Source: Clostridium frigidicarnis (GTDB taxonomy: Bacteria; Bacillota; Clostridia; Clostridiales; Clostridiaceae). From it: DNA of 33,565 bases. The translations under genes and the position numbers were made by a program. Below are positions 24,006 through 33,235 of the stretch, one piece after another; within the stretch, counting starts at the first letter, position 1, and every line of letters starts with the position of its first letter. The stretch lies in contig NZ_FOKI01000034.1 of assembly GCF_900111985.1 (NCBI RefSeq), positions 1 through 33,565 on the forward strand. The letters run 5' to 3'. The notes under the pieces were generated by a model. The model was not told the DNA's origin. It did not search any database and saw only the letters and a program-made list of their open reading frames with translations.

Positions 24006-24037
24006 AATTGAGAATTTACAACTGTCAATTCTCAATT
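24006..24037. repeat. Inverted repeat upstream of the T-box
   Basis: Eleven-base arms (24006-24016 and 24027-24037) are perfect reverse complements with a 10-base loop. No role is evident. The stretch from 23935 to the T-box promoter has no gene. Confidence 0.5.
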
Positions 24038-24156
24038 ATAACGTGGCACAGTCACATTTGTTCGTGATTATAGAAAGAATTTATCCTAATTTAAATATGT
24101 TTAAAATTAAGTATAGAAATTTTAAATAAAAAAATTTAATAAAAAACCTTAACAAA

Positions 24157-24184
24157 TTGCTAAAACTATTATATAATATATACT
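24157..24184 (+). promoter_or_regulatory. Promoter of the cysK leader
   Basis: TTGCTA (24157-24162) and TATACT (24179-24184) are 16 bases apart, with the T-box leader beginning shortly after. Confidence 0.5.
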
Positions 24185-24204
24185 ATAAATCTTATCAAAA
24201 TAGT

Positions 24205-24468
24205 CGGAAATACATTGAAGAAGGAAAGTAACTTAATGGAATGTTTCAGAGAGAGAACTTATGGTGGAAGGTTCTTACAGAAAGTTAGGTGAAGTGCCCT
24301 TTGGAGTAGATGCCTGAAATAGTAGTATGGTTATCCGGATTCCTCCGTTATAGGGATAGAGCATTACAAAGTGCTCGATCTTGAGTTGGGATAATTTTAT
24401 CCAAGTAGAGTGGAACCGCGAAGCCATAGTCTTCGTCTCTAAAGTATTTTAGAGACGAGGGCTTTTTT
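24205..24468 (+). ncRNA. T-box leader, probable cysteine specifier
   Basis: The leader senses uncharged tRNA and decides between termination and read-through of cysK-cysE. The T-box AGAGTGGAACCGCG is at 24407-24420. Stem I includes the AGAGAG and GGTGGAAG-type loop elements. A helix TAACTT/AAGTTA sits below them, and the bulge after its 3' strand reads GAAG-TGC, placing TGC (Cys) at 24295-24297 in the specifier position, analogous to glyQS. A 12-bp terminator stem (24429-24440 with 24451-24462) and six T follow. Confidence 0.9.
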
Positions 24469-24582
24469 ATTTCATAAAATTAAGTATAAGGTAAAAACTA
24501 TTAGTTACGGTATAAGTCTATTTTGAGAGATTACATCAAGGAGTGTTATTTAAAATAAATATTTTTTAAGGAGGATCTTAGT

Positions 24583-25485
24583 ATGATATTTAATTCAGTT
24601 ATAGAGATGATAGGAAATACACCTATGATTAAATTACAAAGGGAAAAGGGTGCACAGGTATATGTTAAATTAGAAAAGTTTAATCCAGGAGGAAGTGTAA
24701 AAGATAGAGCCGCATTAGGTATGATAGAAAAGGCAGAGAAACTAGGCATTTTAAAAAATGGAAGTGTAATAATAGAACCTACTAGTGGTAATACAGGAAT
24801 TGCTCTTGCAATGATAGGAAGACTAAAGGGATATAGAGTTATTATAGTTATGCCAGATACTATGAGTGTTGAAAGAAGAGACATGATAAAAGCATATGGA
24901 GCAGAATTAATATTAACAGAGGGAACTAAGGGAATGAAAGGTGCTATAGAAAAGGCAGAGGAGATCTCTAAAGATATGGAGAACTATTTTATACCACAAC
25001 AGTTTGTAAATTTAGCTAATCCGGAAAAACACTATGAAACAACAGCAAAAGAAATATTAAATGATGTGCCTAATATGGATGTTTTTATAGCTGGAGTAGG
25101 AACTGGAGGAACAATAGCGGGTATAGGAAAAAATTTAAAAGAAAACAATAAAGATATCAAGGTTATTGCAATAGAACCGTATAATTCTCCAGTAATAAGT
25201 GGTGGAAAGCCTGGACCACATAAGATACAAGGAATTGGAGCCGGATTTATTCCCGAAATATTTGATAAGAGTGTAGTTGATGAAGTTATTACAATAAAAG
25301 ATGAAGATGCATTTGAAGGGGCGAGATTTATGGCAAATGAATATGGAATATTAGTTGGCATATCATCAGGAGCTAATATATATGGAGCACTAAAGATTGC
25401 TGAGGGTCTTAGTGAAGACAAAATAGTAGTGACAGTAGCACCAGATGGTGGAGAAAAATATTTATCGATGGGACTATATAAATAA
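24583..25485 (+). CDS. cysK: Cysteine synthase (O-acetylserine sulfhydrylase)
   Basis: CysK joins sulfide and O-acetylserine to make cysteine. The 300-residue protein has the PLP lysine in [11 protein letters not shown], the substrate loop [11 protein letters not shown], and the phosphate-binding [12 protein letters not shown]; the C-terminal [13 protein letters not shown] is also standard. It lacks the extensions of cystathionine beta-synthase. AAGGAGG stands before the ATG. The T-box upstream ties expression to cysteine-tRNA charging, and the sulfide may come from AsrABC. cysE follows after four bases. Confidence 0.95.
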   Translation: MIFNSVIEMIGNTPMIKLQREKGAQVYVKLEKFNPGGSVKDRAALGMIEKAEKLGILKNGSVIIEPTSGNTGIALAMIGRLKGYRVIIVMPDTMSVERRDMIKAYGAELILTEGTKGMKGAIEKAEEISKDMENYFIPQQFVNLANPEKHYETTAKEILNDVPNMDVFIAGVGTGGTIAGIGKNLKENNKDIKVIAIEPYNSPVISGGKPGPHKIQGIGAGFIPEIFDKSVVDEVITIKDEDAFEGARFMANEYGILVGISSGANIYGALKIAEGLSEDKIVVTVAPDGGEKYLSMGLYK

Positions 25486-25489
25486 ATAT

Positions 25490-26065
25490 ATGTTTAAAAT
25501 TATAAGAGATGAATTTAAAAATATAAAAGACAAAGACCCAGCAGCAAGAAGTAATTTAGAAATATTATTATATCCATCGTTATATGCAATAATTAATCAT
25601 AGAATAGGTCATTTCTTATATAAAAGAAAACTATATTTTTTATCGAGATTAATATCTCAAATAAATAGATTTTTCACGGGAATAGAAATCCATCCAGGAG
25701 CAACTATAGGTAAAAGATTTTTTATAGACCATGGAATGGGTGTTGTAATTGGAGAAACAGCTGAGATAGGAAATAATGTTACACTATATCATGGAGTAAC
25801 TTTAGGTGGAACTGGAAAAGATAAGGGCAAAAGACACCCAACTGTAGGTAACAATGTTACAATAGGAGCAGGAGCAAAGATACTTGGACCAATAACAATA
25901 GGAAATGATGTTAAAATAGGATCTAATTCAGTGGTGTTAAGAGATGTACCAAACAGTGCAACAGCAGTTGGAATACCAGCAAAAATAATAAAGAAAAGTA
26001 ACAAAATCATAGAGATGGTAGGTAAAGATAAAAAGACATATATTTATAATGATATGATTATTTAA
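25490..26065 (+). CDS. cysE: Serine O-acetyltransferase
   Basis: CysE makes O-acetylserine from serine and acetyl-CoA, the substrate for CysK. The 191-residue protein has a helical N-terminus ([20 protein letters not shown]) and a left-handed beta helix of hexapeptide repeats, with [39 protein letters not shown] and the late [18 protein letters not shown]. The start at ATG 25490 matches the usual family N-terminus; the upstream frame to 25445 lies inside cysK. Its own ribosome site is weak, so translation coupling with cysK is likely. Confidence 0.93.
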   Translation: MFKIIRDEFKNIKDKDPAARSNLEILLYPSLYAIINHRIGHFLYKRKLYFLSRLISQINRFFTGIEIHPGATIGKRFFIDHGMGVVIGETAEIGNNVTLYHGVTLGGTGKDKGKRHPTVGNNVTIGAGAKILGPITIGNDVKIGSNSVVLRDVPNSATAVGIPAKIIKKSNKIIEMVGKDKKTYIYNDMII

Positions 26066-26103
26066 AATGATTATTAAAAAATGTAATTTGTTTTTAAAAA
26101 GAT

Positions 26104-26260
26104 AAAGCTATGAGGCAATGGTATGGAGTTATTTTTAGGTTTAGATGGAGTTTACTTATGAGGAAATACTTCTCTTCATCTGAATCTTAAAAGAACTTAT
26201 CTAGAGTGACTATCTGTTATTAAGCTAGTCATCAGATAAACCTAAGTTTCATGGCTTTTT
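26104..26260. ncRNA. Candidate structured RNA with a three-way junction
   Basis: An outer 10-bp helix (26104-26113 with 26249-26258, one G-T pair) and a second 9-bp helix (26135-26143 with 26237-26245) enclose two hairpins: 26143-26150 with 26174-26181, and 26197-26212 with 26226-26239. The 3' strand runs into TTTTT (26256-26260), like an intrinsic terminator. I do not recognise the class. It may be a 3' element of cysK-cysE, an sRNA, or a decayed mobile repeat. Confidence 0.4.
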
Positions 26261-26288
26261 AATGCATGGAAAAGTATAAAAAGATATT

Positions 26289-26312
26289 TTTAAAGAAAAT
26301 CTGAGATTTTCA
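26289..26312. repeat. Small hairpin repeat, copy 1
   Basis: A 7-bp stem (26295-26301 with 26305-26311) has the same flanks as a second copy at 33183-33206, with three differences, two of which form a compensatory base-pair change. Confidence 0.6.
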
Positions 26313-26399
26313 AACACAACTTGTTACTTAAAAATTTGGAACTTGATTTATTGACAAATATATTATTTATGCCTTAGGATTTATAAAGAGGTGGGAAAG

Positions 26400-27395
26400 T
26401 TGAAAAATAGAATTATAAGTTTTTGCAACGATTTAGGATTAGATACAATAGGGTTTGTGAAATGTAGGAAATTTAAAGAATTAATAGAACTATATACTTA
26501 TAGAAAAAACAAAAACTTAGAAAATGAATTTGAAGAAACAGATATAGAAAAGAGAATAAATCCATTTATCTATATGGAGAACGGTAAAACAATAATATCA
26601 ATAGCTTTTCCATATATGAAGAATTTTGATCTCAATGATGAAATTTACTTTTCAAAATATACACAGGTAATGGATTATCATAAAGTAGTTAGACTATATT
26701 TAGATAAAATTTGTAAATTTATTCAAAGTCTTGGAGGGGAAGCTATACCTTTAGTAGATAGCAATAGTTTACCTGAAAGACATATAGCCGCACTTGGTGG
26801 GGTAGGGTTTATAGGTAAAAATAATATGGTTATAACAAAAAAATATGGTTCATATGTTTTTTTAGGAGAAATTATCACGTCTTTGAATATACAATGTGAA
26901 AATAATATTAATTTAGATGAAATATTAAGTTTTAAAAAGTGCAATGAATGCCATAGGTGTTATGAAAAGTGTCCCACAAAGTCTATAAATATACATAATA
27001 AAAACTGTAATATATGTTTATCTTATATTACTCAAAAAAAAGAAATAGATGATAAATGGTTGGATAAATTAAATGGAAGACTTTTTGGGTGTGATACCTG
27101 TCAAACAGTTTGTCCGTATAACAAATACATAGAAAAATCATTAATTAATGAATTTAAGACAATGGATTTTATGAAAAATATAAATATTGAAGAGATTATT
27201 TACATGGATAAAAAGACCTTTAAAGAAAAGTATATAAAAACATCTTGTGGATGGAGAGGAAAGTCTATACTTCAAAGAAATGCATTGATAGCTTGTTTAA
27301 CATTAAATGGTAATTATTATATTGATGATAAAAAAATATTATCACCATATGTCAAAGAGTATTATAATAGACTTTTAAACAAAGGAGATTTATAA
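26400..27395 (+). CDS. queG: Epoxyqueuosine reductase
   Basis: QueG carries out the last step of queuosine synthesis for tRNA wobble position 34, using cobalamin and two 4Fe-4S clusters. The 331-residue protein shows the substrate-region segment AALGGVGFIGKNNMVI and two ferredoxin-like motifs, CNECHRCYEKCPTKSI and CDTCQTVCPYN with an earlier CNIC. It is shorter than the E. coli enzyme, lacking most of the C-terminal HEAT part, as is common in clostridia. AGAGGTGG lies five bases before the TTG at 26400; the GTG at 26391 overlaps that site. Confidence 0.9.
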   Translation: MKNRIISFCNDLGLDTIGFVKCRKFKELIELYTYRKNKNLENEFEETDIEKRINPFIYMENGKTIISIAFPYMKNFDLNDEIYFSKYTQVMDYHKVVRLYLDKICKFIQSLGGEAIPLVDSNSLPERHIAALGGVGFIGKNNMVITKKYGSYVFLGEIITSLNIQCENNINLDEILSFKKCNECHRCYEKCPTKSINIHNKNCNICLSYITQKKEIDDKWLDKLNGRLFGCDTCQTVCPYNKYIEKSLINEFKTMDFMKNINIEEIIYMDKKTFKEKYIKTSCGWRGKSILQRNALIACLTLNGNYYIDDKKILSPYVKEYYNRLLNKGDL

Positions 27396-27503
27396 TAAAA
27401 TTAAACAGATTATTCTAGTGAACTTATAAATTAGTGTAAAGAAATATAGTTATTACATAGTTTGAAAATCATTGATAACTTGTTTTAGGAAGGAAGATAT
27501 TTT

Positions 27504-28211
27504 ATGGGAAAAATTAAGTTTGTAGCAGGATTAATAGATATGTTACCAAAGAAAATGGGAGACAATCTAACTGAAAAATTAATTTACGGATATATAGATA
27601 AATTTGCTCATATCCACGTTGAAGGATATGAAAATATACAGGAACTAGAAGGTCCATGCATATTTGTATGCAATCATTTAAGTAATGCAGATGGAATTAT
27701 TTTAAATAGAGTATTAAAGCAATTTGATCCAACATTTGTAGCAGGTATAAAATTAGGTGGAGAAGCAGTGACAAAATTAGGATTAAGAGTTACGAGGACT
27801 ATCCCAATAAAACCTAATAGTGCTGATAAAGAGGCACTTACAAAAGTTATAAAAACCTTAAAAGCGGGAAATAATATAATGATATTTCCAGAGGGAACTC
27901 GTAGTAGATCAAAAAGTATGATAGAAGCAAAAAAGGGAATATTATTAATTGCTAGAATGAGCAAAGCTAAAATAATTCCGTTAGGAATGTGGGGAACAGA
28001 AGAACTTCTCCCTATAAATAAAGATGGAGATATGGGAAAAGAAACTTTTCATGAGGCAGAAGTTAAAATCAATATAGGAAAACCTATAGAAAATATGCCT
28101 AAAAAGGACAAGGATGAAGATAAACATCAATATGAAGAAAGGTGTTTAAAACATTTAATGAAGCATGTGGCAGAGCTTATTCCAGAAAGTTACAGAGGAG
28201 TATACAAGTAA
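27504..28211 (+). CDS. plsC: 1-acyl-sn-glycerol-3-phosphate acyltransferase
   Basis: PlsC acylates lysophosphatidic acid to phosphatidic acid in phospholipid synthesis. The 235-residue protein has the catalytic NHLSNAD (the NHx4D motif) near residue 59 and the glycerol-phosphate site FPEGTRSRS near residue 132. A short hydrophobic stretch could anchor it to the membrane. AGGAAGG precedes the ATG. It may share a transcript with queG and nth, but gaps of about 107 bases on each side leave this open. Confidence 0.9.
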   Translation: MGKIKFVAGLIDMLPKKMGDNLTEKLIYGYIDKFAHIHVEGYENIQELEGPCIFVCNHLSNADGIILNRVLKQFDPTFVAGIKLGGEAVTKLGLRVTRTIPIKPNSADKEALTKVIKTLKAGNNIMIFPEGTRSRSKSMIEAKKGILLIARMSKAKIIPLGMWGTEELLPINKDGDMGKETFHEAEVKINIGKPIENMPKKDKDEDKHQYEERCLKHLMKHVAELIPESYRGVYK

Positions 28212-28317
28212 GTTGCAAGTAGTTTAGAGTTTGTGAGCGTTGAAAGTTAATGGGGAAGAATACTTTTATGAGAGTGATATGTATGGATAAAATAATTATG
28301 ATTTTAAGGAGTATGAT

Positions 28318-28947
28318 ATGGAACACAATGTGGAAAAGATATTAGATTTACTTATGATAGAATATCCAGATGCAAAATGCGAACTTGAACATAAGGATGC
28401 ATTTCAGCTTTTGGTTGCAACTATATTATCTGCACAAACTACAGATGTTAAAGTTAATGAAGTAACTAAGACGTTATTTAAGGAGTATCCTACAGTAGAT
28501 GACTTTCTAACATTATCTCAAGATGAATTAGAATCTAGAATAAGGACTATAGGATTATACAGAAATAAATCTAAAAATATTTTGGCAATGTGTAAAAAAT
28601 TAAAAGAAGAATTCAATGGTAATGTACCAAGTACAATGGATGGTATAACATCGCTTCCAGGAGCAGGTAGAAAAACAGCCAACGTTGTTCTTTCAAATGC
28701 TTTTAATGTACCAGCCATCGCTGTAGATACACATGTTTTTAGAGTATCAAATAGAATAGGGTTAGCTCATGCTAAGGATGTTAACGAGACAGAAAAGCAA
28801 CTACAAAAAAATATACCTAAAAGTCAATGGTCTCATGCTCATCATCTTTTGATTTTTCATGGAAGAAGATGTTGTAGTGCAAGAAAACCTCAATGTGAAA
28901 GTTGTAAAATTGCATCCTATTGTAATTTTTTTAAAGATAACAATTAA
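28318..28947 (+). CDS. nth: Endonuclease III
   Basis: Nth is a DNA glycosylase with AP-lyase activity that removes oxidised pyrimidines. The 209-residue protein has the helix-hairpin-helix TSLPGAGRKTANVV with the catalytic Lys in GRKTA, the catalytic Asp in AVDTHVFRVSNR, and a C-terminal 4Fe-4S site spread over CCSARKPQCESCKIASYC. AAGGAG lies before the ATG. A terminator follows. Confidence 0.95.
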   Translation: MEHNVEKILDLLMIEYPDAKCELEHKDAFQLLVATILSAQTTDVKVNEVTKTLFKEYPTVDDFLTLSQDELESRIRTIGLYRNKSKNILAMCKKLKEEFNGNVPSTMDGITSLPGAGRKTANVVLSNAFNVPAIAVDTHVFRVSNRIGLAHAKDVNETEKQLQKNIPKSQWSHAHHLLIFHGRRCCSARKPQCESCKIASYCNFFKDNN

Positions 28948-28997
28948 ATAATGACTAAACGTGTAGTTATTGTGTATTATTAAATAATATTTTGTAG

Positions 28998-29035
28998 AAA
29001 CTCGAAGTGAATCTAGTAGATCGCTTCGAGTTTTT
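28998..29035 (+). terminator. Terminator after nth
   Basis: A 13-bp stem (28998-29010 with 29021-29033, one G-T pair) is followed by a run of T to 29035. Confidence 0.9.
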
Positions 29036-29126
29036 GATTTTTATGCAAAATAAAGGGGAAATTTTTCAGGAGGGAAAATAGGAAAAAAGAAGAAATATAA
29101 TACTTGGGTAAGAAGGGGGAAGGAAA

Positions 29127-31898
29127 GTGCAAAAAGAAATTAATTCAAGTATGGTTTCAAACATAAACTTTGATAAAAAGATCAAAAAATGTTCAAGAAT
29201 AGTATTTATATTATTGATTTTATCTTGTATAGTATCAATAGCTTTATTAAAAGAATCATTAATAATTAAAAGAAACTTTTTTTGGATTAAAGCGGCTAAT
29301 ATAGGGATTCTTATAAATGTATTAAGTATATATATATATTTAATAAAATATAATAATTTGAAAAGTTTTTTGTTTTTCGGGGTGAATGGTGTTGTTTTAT
29401 TAACTCAAGAGTGTGTAGAAATTATTGTAGCAGAAAAACTATTTAGTAGTTTTCAAGGAATTAAAATTTATAATAAAGTGTACTTATTAACAAGATTAAT
29501 TATTTTTGGATATTTATTTAGTGTGTACATTTTTAAAAAATTTAATTATAAATATTCTGTTAGACAAAAGGCAACTATATTAATTTTGCATTTTGTAGGA
29601 CAAGCACTATTAGGTACATTTATAGCAGAAATTTTAGTTTATAGATTAAACCGTATACACATGCAAATTTTAATTTTTTTAACTTTAATGTATTTTATAG
29701 GATATATATATATATATAAGCTTAAGTATAGAGAAAGTGACGATTCGTTTAATTGTATAAATGAATATGGGGGAGTTATTATAGCTTTAAGCTTATTAAG
29801 TTATTTTATTTTTAAAGGAAATGTAACTGTTATAACAGGCATATGTTTATTATGTGGGTTGTTTTGTTATACTTTATATTTCATAGGTTGTCTAATAAAT
29901 TTAGAAGCTATAAAAAGTAATCTGTATGATTTTGTTAGTAAGTCTATAAAAGATCTCCAGGTATTTAAATTATACAAAAGTATAGTGGATCTAGTTCCAA
30001 GGGGTATTGTAATAAGTAATATATGTGGGGAAGTATTGTATTTTAATGATGTTGCATTAGAAATATTACAATGTAGAAAAAATAATCTATTAAATAAAAA
30101 TTTATTCGACATTTTGAAAGAAAAAACAGATGATGCAATGAAAATAGATAATATAATAAAAAAATTAGAGACCACATCCCTTTGGGAGGGAGAGATATCA
30201 ATTTATAAAAAAACTAACGAAAAAATAATAAAATGTGAAGTAATAAAATTAATAGAATTTAATGGAAGCAAGGCTATAGTAAGTATAATAGATGATATAA
30301 CATATACTAAAAAGAAAGCAGACAAAATATCAAAGAGCGAGAAAAAGTTAAGATGTATAACAGATAGCATGTCAGATTTTATTATAAATATAGATAATGA
30401 AGGGAATATAAGGTATATAAGTACTTCGTTTTGTGAAAGATTTGGGATGACATATAAGAAACTTAGAGGCACAAAAATATATGATTATATATATGAAGAT
30501 GAACTAGGGAAGGTAAAGGGTTTCATAAATAGAAAATTACATGATGATAATAATGAAAGTAAAATAGAGTACAGGCTAAAAGTTGATGAAAATAGATATA
30601 TTTGGGTGGAATCTATGATGAATTCAGTAAGAGATGAATATGGAAAGGCTCATGGAATTGTAATTACATCTAGAGATATAAATGAAAGAAAATATTTTGA
30701 AAATGAGCTTATTAAAAGTGAAAGAAAATATAAAGATTTTTTCAATATGGTTAATATATATATATATGTAGTTGATTTAAAAACACTAAAAATAATTGAT
30801 ATAAATGATTGTATGAAAAATGAATTTAATTTAAATAAACAAATTACATTACAAGAAATATTTGAAGAAGGACCATTAAATCTTCATACTAAATGTTTTG
30901 AAAAGATTTGCCAAGAAAAATGTGTACTTGAATTTGAGTGCACTACCTCAAAACTCATAGGAGAAGAAGCAGATTTAGAGGTATCATTAAGTCCATTATA
31001 TGAAGATAATAAAGTTGTTCAAATAATATGTTCAGCGAAAGATATAAGTCATAGAAAAAAGATGTTAAAACTTGAGGAGAGACACGTAGAAGATAAGAGG
31101 AAATTAGATTATGCATTAGAATGTGATAGACTAAAAACAGAGTTTTTAGCAAATATATCTCATGAACTTAGAACACCTATAAATGTTATTTTTGCAGCTA
31201 TTCAAATGGAAGAAAAAAGAAGAGAAAATAGTAAGGAAGATTACAAATATATAAAGCTTATGAAGCAAAATTCATATAGGCTTTTAAGACTTATAAACAA
31301 TTTAATTGATGTTACAAAAATAGAAGCTGGTTATTTACCAGTACATTTTGCCATGGCAGATATAATAAGGGTTATCGAGGATATAACTATGTCTGTAGTT
31401 GAGTATGCAAGAAATAAAAATATAACAGTGGTTTTTGATACGGAATTAGAGGAATTATTCATCAGCATAGATTTGGATAAAATTGAAAGAATAATAATGA
31501 ATTTATTATCTAATTCAATAAAATTCACTCCAAGTGGAGGATTTATTTATGTATATATAAGAACTAATGATAATGAGGTTGTTATTTCTGTAAGAGATAC
31601 GGGGAGAGGGATACCACAAGATAAGCTAGATACTATATTTGATAGATTTACTCAGGTGGATAAATCACTTACAAGAGATCATGAGGGAAGTGGTATTGGG
31701 CTGTATTTAGTAAAACTACTTATTGATATGCATAAGGGATCAATAGAGGTTAAAAGTGAATTAGATAAAGGAAGCGAATTTTTAGTAAGATTACCAATAA
31801 ATATGGTAGAAGAGGAAAAAAAGATAGTTTCAAAGGAAGTTAATTCATATGTTCAAAAAATAAGTATTGAATTTTCAGATATATATGATATAAATTAA
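29127..31898 (+). CDS. Orphan multi-PAS membrane histidine kinase
   Basis: The 923-residue protein has a membrane sensor of about seven or eight helices (residues 24-262, MASE3-like in layout), PAS domains near 285-395, 405-525 and probably 530-645, a HisKA domain with His679 in ISHELRTPINVI, and an intact ATPase domain (N-box Asn792/Asn796 in MNLLSNSIKF, G1 DTGRGIP, G2 GSGIGLYLV). No receiver domain and no response-regulator gene are nearby, so it is an orphan. Such clostridial kinases include those that feed Spo0A in sporulation, but that role is only a possibility here. Start is GTG after GGGGGAAGG. Confidence 0.85.
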   Translation: MQKEINSSMVSNINFDKKIKKCSRIVFILLILSCIVSIALLKESLIIKRNFFWIKAANIGILINVLSIYIYLIKYNNLKSFLFFGVNGVVLLTQECVEIIVAEKLFSSFQGIKIYNKVYLLTRLIIFGYLFSVYIFKKFNYKYSVRQKATILILHFVGQALLGTFIAEILVYRLNRIHMQILIFLTLMYFIGYIYIYKLKYRESDDSFNCINEYGGVIIALSLLSYFIFKGNVTVITGICLLCGLFCYTLYFIGCLINLEAIKSNLYDFVSKSIKDLQVFKLYKSIVDLVPRGIVISNICGEVLYFNDVALEILQCRKNNLLNKNLFDILKEKTDDAMKIDNIIKKLETTSLWEGEISIYKKTNEKIIKCEVIKLIEFNGSKAIVSIIDDITYTKKKADKISKSEKKLRCITDSMSDFIINIDNEGNIRYISTSFCERFGMTYKKLRGTKIYDYIYEDELGKVKGFINRKLHDDNNESKIEYRLKVDENRYIWVESMMNSVRDEYGKAHGIVITSRDINERKYFENELIKSERKYKDFFNMVNIYIYVVDLKTLKIIDINDCMKNEFNLNKQITLQEIFEEGPLNLHTKCFEKICQEKCVLEFECTTSKLIGEEADLEVSLSPLYEDNKVVQIICSAKDISHRKKMLKLEERHVEDKRKLDYALECDRLKTEFLANISHELRTPINVIFAAIQMEEKRRENSKEDYKYIKLMKQNSYRLLRLINNLIDVTKIEAGYLPVHFAMADIIRVIEDITMSVVEYARNKNITVVFDTELEELFISIDLDKIERIIMNLLSNSIKFTPSGGFIYVYIRTNDNEVVISVRDTGRGIPQDKLDTIFDRFTQVDKSLTRDHEGSGIGLYLVKLLIDMHKGSIEVKSELDKGSEFLVRLPINMVEEEKKIVSKEVNSYVQKISIEFSDIYDIN

Positions 31899-31950
31899 AT
31901 AAATTTTAATAAATTACTTCTAAAAATTATATTAAGGTGATATAATATAT

Positions 31951-32010
31951 ATGAAACTATACTTTAGTCATATGATTGCAAAAGAGAATAAATTAAATGA
32001 GGACTTGTGA
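31951..32010 (+). CDS. Possible 19-residue peptide gene
   Basis: A 20-codon frame (ATG at 31951, stop TGA at 32008) has AAGGTGA ten bases upstream and a terminator hairpin that includes its stop codon, the same arrangement as genuine genes in this window. The peptide reads MKLYFSHMIAKENKLNEDL. No family is recognised. It could instead be a small RNA, or the 5' remnant of a longer lost gene. The AAGGTGATATAAT stretch could also be read as an extended −10. Confidence 0.35.
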   Translation: MKLYFSHMIAKENKLNEDL

Positions 32011-32028
32011 TTGCACAAGTCTTTATTT
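32002..32028 (+). terminator. Intrinsic terminator
   Basis: An 8-bp stem (32002-32009 with 32014-32021) with loop ATTG is followed by TTTATTTTA. It would end the kinase transcript or the tiny gene. Confidence 0.8.
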
Positions 32029-32119
32029 TATTATTAAGCAATATTATATACTATAGAGATATATTGACCACTAATTTAAGTATTTTTGCAAGTAGTGGTA
32101 CTTCACATAGAGAAAATAT

Positions 32120-32125
32120 TATAAT
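32120..32125 (+). promoter_or_regulatory. Possible −10 box of ddl
   Basis: TATAAT lies 72 bases before the ddl start without a good −35. A stem (32068-32073 with 32093-32098) lies upstream, and two CCATGG hexamers at 32148 and 32157 flank TTA. Confidence 0.3.
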
Positions 32126-32197
32126 ATTATGTAAGAAAGATAGTTAACCATGGTTACCATGGCTAAGAATCATTTAATTATGGAGGTTATATATATA

Positions 32198-33100
32198 ATG
32201 AGAGTTGGAGTTTTAATGGGTGGAATTTCTTCAGAAAGAGATATATCACTAAAAAGTGGACAAGAAATAGTAGGAAATTTAGATAAGAACAAATATGAAG
32301 TAGTTGAAGTAGTTTTAAATAGTAAGGAAGAACTTGTTGATAAGGTAAGAGATTTAGATTTTGCATTACTTGCATTACATGGACAATTTGGAGAGGATGG
32401 AACAGTTCAGGCTGTGCTTGAAACTTTTAATATACCTTATTCTGGATGTAACTCTTTAAGTAGTGCAGTTTGCATGGATAAGGATATGACAAAAAAAGTA
32501 TTAAAAGCTTGTGATATTAGAACTGCAAAGTGGTTAAATGTTAGATGTTTAGAAGAAATAGATTACAAGAAGATAGAGGGGTTTGGATATCCCGTATTTG
32601 TTAAACCCAATAGTGGTGGTTCATCAGTAGCAACAACAAGGGTGGATAGAAAAGAAGATATAGAAAGTGCTGTTATAGAGGCTTTAAAATATGATAAGGA
32701 AGTAATGATTGAGGAGTATATAAAGGGAGATGAAATAACATGTCCAGTACTAAATGGTAAAATGCTTCCTGTTTTAGCTATAAAACCTAAATCAGAGTTT
32801 TTTGATTTTACGTCTAAGTATGAAGATGGAGGTGCAGATGAATTTATAATAGAGCTAGAAGAAAATCTTCATAAAGAAGTTGAAGAAATGGCACTAAAAT
32901 GTTATAGAGAGACTAAGTGTAGTGTATATTCAAGGGTAGATATGATAGTAAGAGAAGGAGTACCATATGTACTAGAATTAAACACATTACCTGGTATGAC
33001 TAAGAATAGCTTATTTCCTAAAAGTGCAAAAGGTGTTAATATAAGCTTTTCAGAGCTATTAGATTTAATAATTCAATATTCTTTAAAGGAAAGATCATAA
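32198..33100 (+). CDS. ddl: D-alanine-D-alanine ligase
   Basis: Ddl joins two D-alanines for peptidoglycan precursors. The 300-residue ATP-grasp enzyme has [18 protein letters not shown] at the N-terminus, [36 protein letters not shown] and [13 protein letters not shown], which carry the ATP, metal and substrate residues. The start at ATG 32198, 8-10 bases after TGGAGGT, gives the normal family N-terminus; an in-frame ATG at 32150 would add an unlikely 16 residues. There is no vanH or vanX nearby, so this is the housekeeping enzyme, not a resistance ligase. Confidence 0.95.
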   Translation: MRVGVLMGGISSERDISLKSGQEIVGNLDKNKYEVVEVVLNSKEELVDKVRDLDFALLALHGQFGEDGTVQAVLETFNIPYSGCNSLSSAVCMDKDMTKKVLKACDIRTAKWLNVRCLEEIDYKKIEGFGYPVFVKPNSGGSSVATTRVDRKEDIESAVIEALKYDKEVMIEEYIKGDEITCPVLNGKMLPVLAIKPKSEFFDFTSKYEDGGADEFIIELEENLHKEVEEMALKCYRETKCSVYSRVDMIVREGVPYVLELNTLPGMTKNSLFPKSAKGVNISFSELLDLIIQYSLKERS

Positions 33101-33120
33101 AACATAGAGTTAATTAGTGA

Positions 33121-33206
33121 CAAGTTACAAGTAAAAGGTTAAGGATAAAATCTTCTAAGAAGATTTATAAAATAAAGAATTCTTAAAGAAAACCTGTGGT
33201 TTTCAA
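33121..33206. repeat. Clustered hairpins with repeat copy 2
   Basis: Three dyads follow one another: 33148-33155 with 33159-33166 (8 bp), the palindrome at 33175-33184, and 33188-33194 with 33198-33204 (7 bp). The last matches the hairpin at 26295-26311. The left flank has CAAGTTACAAGT, related in inverted form to ACAACTTGTTACTT beside copy 1. Confidence 0.6.
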
Positions 33207-33235
33207 CCTTAAGTTGCGGATTGCTCCCCGCTATC

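Noticed and set aside
26261-26399. preQ1 riboswitch upstream of queG
   Set aside because: No compact C-rich loop and A-rich tail pattern was seen; only the small repeat hairpin is there.
32148-32162. Two CCATGG hexamers flanking TTA before ddl
   Set aside because: Short and easily chance; no regulator is known to me for this site.
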